Assembly (NCBI GenBank): GCA_947455015.1
Contig: CANGMY010000080.1
Span: forward strand, 1 to 6,717
Length of the DNA: 6,717 nucleotides
DNA from: Microthrixaceae bacterium
GTDB taxonomy: Bacteria > Actinomycetota > Acidimicrobiia > Acidimicrobiales > Acidimicrobilacustridaceae
Direction: 5' to 3'
Part shown: positions 5,985-6,717 of the stretch, piece after piece
How positions within the stretch are numbered: position 1 is the first letter of the stretch
Layout: every line of letters begins with the position of its first letter
Notes under the pieces: generated by a model
The model's input: the letters and a program-made list of their open reading frames with translations, nothing else
What the model was told of the DNA's origin: nothing
Database searches by the model: none
Program-made: the position numbers and the translations under genes

Positions 5985-6671
5985 TTACAGACGGCGTTTG
6001 AGTTCCACAAACACTTCGTTGCCCACCAGTTCAATGAGTTCCTCGGCCAATGACTCAATCACTGGACGATCCCCCACATAGGCACGATCGCCTTCCGTGC
6101 AACACCAGGCCATTGTCTCGCCTTCGTCTCCCCAGTCCGCCCGAGACCAACGACGAAGCGTTGCCGTTTCGGTTGTCGGCGAGGTTTCGACCCAATCGAT
6201 TTTGATCGGCAATTGCCAGCACACCGACGGCTTCCACTCCGTTGGCGACTCGTCCGCATCGAGTGCCGCTAGGTGCAGCGCACAACCGGCTCCACCCGCA
6301 AACCCCGGACGATTCAAGAAGATGCACGCACCATCAACCATTCGGGTATTGGTGGCTTTTTCATTGGCGAAGACGCCACCTTCAATCGCAGCATCATGAA
6401 ATTGAAAGAGGGATGGATCGACCATGGCCGCCAAAGCGCTGATCATTCGCGACTCGTCTTCGCCATCGAGTTCCGCCCCAACTGAGCAGCACCCTTGTTG
6501 CAGTTCTTCCGAAGGTTCGTCGTGAATCCCGAGGCAGCCTCGTCCCCAGATGCAGGTCCAGTTCGATGCAAGGAACGCAGCATCAAAGGTCCAGGTCACT
6601 TCGCCGTCGACGATCACCGGATTCGCCGGATCTTCAGCGTCGAAGGGAGCGGGCAGTGGCGCTGACGTCAT
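5985..6671 (-). CDS. Cysteine-rich protein, YkgJ/DUF3109-like metal-binding pattern
   Basis: A 228-residue soluble protein with nine cysteines and no signal peptide or membrane segment. Numbered from the ATG at 6671: W-T-C-I-W-G-R-G-C (Cys40, Cys46), G-C-C-S-V-G-A (Cys61, Cys62), G-A-C-I-F-L-N...G-C-A-L-H (Cys116, Cys130), K-P-S-V-C-W-Q-L-P (Cys151) and W-C-C (Cys190, Cys191). The order CC, then G-x-C-x-F-L, then C-x-L-H, then K-P-x-x-C-W-x-L-P resembles the CxxxCxxCC (YkgJ) and DUF3109 families, thought to bind zinc or an iron-sulfur cluster; family assignment is by motif only. The function is unknown. The frame extends to a TTG at 6704, but that TTG lies in a TTGACA promoter box, and the ATG at 6671 sits six bases after a good -10 box, so I choose 6671. 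Acidic residues are frequent and the C-terminus is basic (K-R-R-L). Confidence 0.75.
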   Translation of the reverse strand: MTSAPLPAPFDAEDPANPVIVDGEVTWTFDAAFLASNWTCIWGRGCLGIHDEPSEELQQGCCSVGAELDGEDESRMISALAAMVDPSLFQFHDAAIEGGVFANEKATNTRMVDGACIFLNRPGFAGGAGCALHLAALDADESPTEWKPSVCWQLPIKIDWVETSPTTETATLRRWSRADWGDEGETMAWCCTEGDRAYVGDRPVIESLAEELIELVGNEVFVELKRRL

Positions 6672-6704
6672 TTGCCAATTGTACCGCTGTCTCAATTCTG
6701 TCAA
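6672..6704 (-). promoter_or_regulatory. Promoter of the cysteine-rich gene, leaderless type
   Basis: On the minus strand TTGACA (6704-6699) is followed, after 15 bases, by TACAAT (6683-6678), a five-of-six match to the -10 consensus. Exactly six bases separate TACAAT from the ATG at 6671, so transcription would begin at or next to the A of the start codon. This is the usual layout of leaderless genes in actinomycetes. There is no Shine-Dalgarno sequence before the ATG, which agrees. The 15-base spacer is shorter than the common 17, so the -35 box may be less important than the -10. Confidence 0.6.
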
Positions 6705-6717
6705 CGCGATTGACAGA
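6697..6717. repeat. Perfect 8-bp dyad at the window edge with two divergent TTGACA boxes
   Basis: TCTGTCAA (6697-6704) and TTGACAGA (6710-6717) are perfect inverted arms around a 5-base centre. Each arm contains TTGACA reading outward: on the minus strand toward the cysteine-rich gene and on the plus strand (6710-6715) out of the window. It looks like an operator, or a pair of back-to-back -35 boxes, between divergent genes. The right end is cut by the window, so the dyad may be longer. Confidence 0.5.

Noticed and set aside
6672..6704. TTG start at 6704 for the cysteine-rich protein
   Set aside because: The TTG is part of the TTGACA box and the extra 11 residues run across the -10 box.

Overview
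The window looks like ordinary chromosome from a moderately GC-rich actinomycete. Several things point there: an SCO6745-family protein (a family known mostly from actinomycetes), a lipoprotein with a Ser/Thr-rich linker straight after its lipobox cysteine, and a gene that appears to have a leaderless start (a -10 box six bases before ATG). The lipoprotein style and the type of GDPD resemble what I recall from Acidimicrobiia, but the class is inference. There are no RNA genes, insertion sequences, phage genes or CRISPR arrays that I can support.

Layout. Bases 1-141 are the 3' end of a plus-strand gene for a membrane protein tail. Everything else is on the minus strand. Read in the direction of transcription, from the right edge leftwards, it is: a cysteine-rich protein with YkgJ/DUF3109-like spacing (5985-6671); a secreted lipoprotein of the glycerophosphodiester phosphodiesterase family (4913-5917); a class 3-type aldehyde dehydrogenase (3499-4860); a 210-bp gap holding a terminator-like hairpin, a TTGACA box and a 12-bp palindrome; a DUF1611/DgcN-family P-loop protein (2152-3288); an ornithine/alanine racemase-family PLP enzyme (1097-2155); and an SCO6745-family protein (174-1037).

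How they may work together. The strongest functional unit is the DUF1611 protein and the PLP racemase. They overlap through a TTGA stop/start junction and so are probably translationally coupled. DUF1611 members (DgcN) have been linked to N-acylation of D-glutamate, and Orr-type racemases interconvert D- and L-amino acids, so a two-enzyme D-amino-acid or acyl-amino-acid pathway is a reasonable hypothesis. The substrate cannot be read from the sequence. The SCO6745-family gene follows after 59 bp and may be cotranscribed. The GDPD (phospholipid headgroup scavenging) and the aldehyde dehydrogenase (lipid or aromatic aldehydes) may be a second unit, but their functional link is only proximity.

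The most interesting non-coding signals are the leaderless-type promoter and the dyad with two divergent TTGACA boxes at the right edge, a hairpin that holds both candidate start codons of the aldehyde dehydrogenase, and the tight terminator/promoter/palindrome cluster before the DUF1611 gene.
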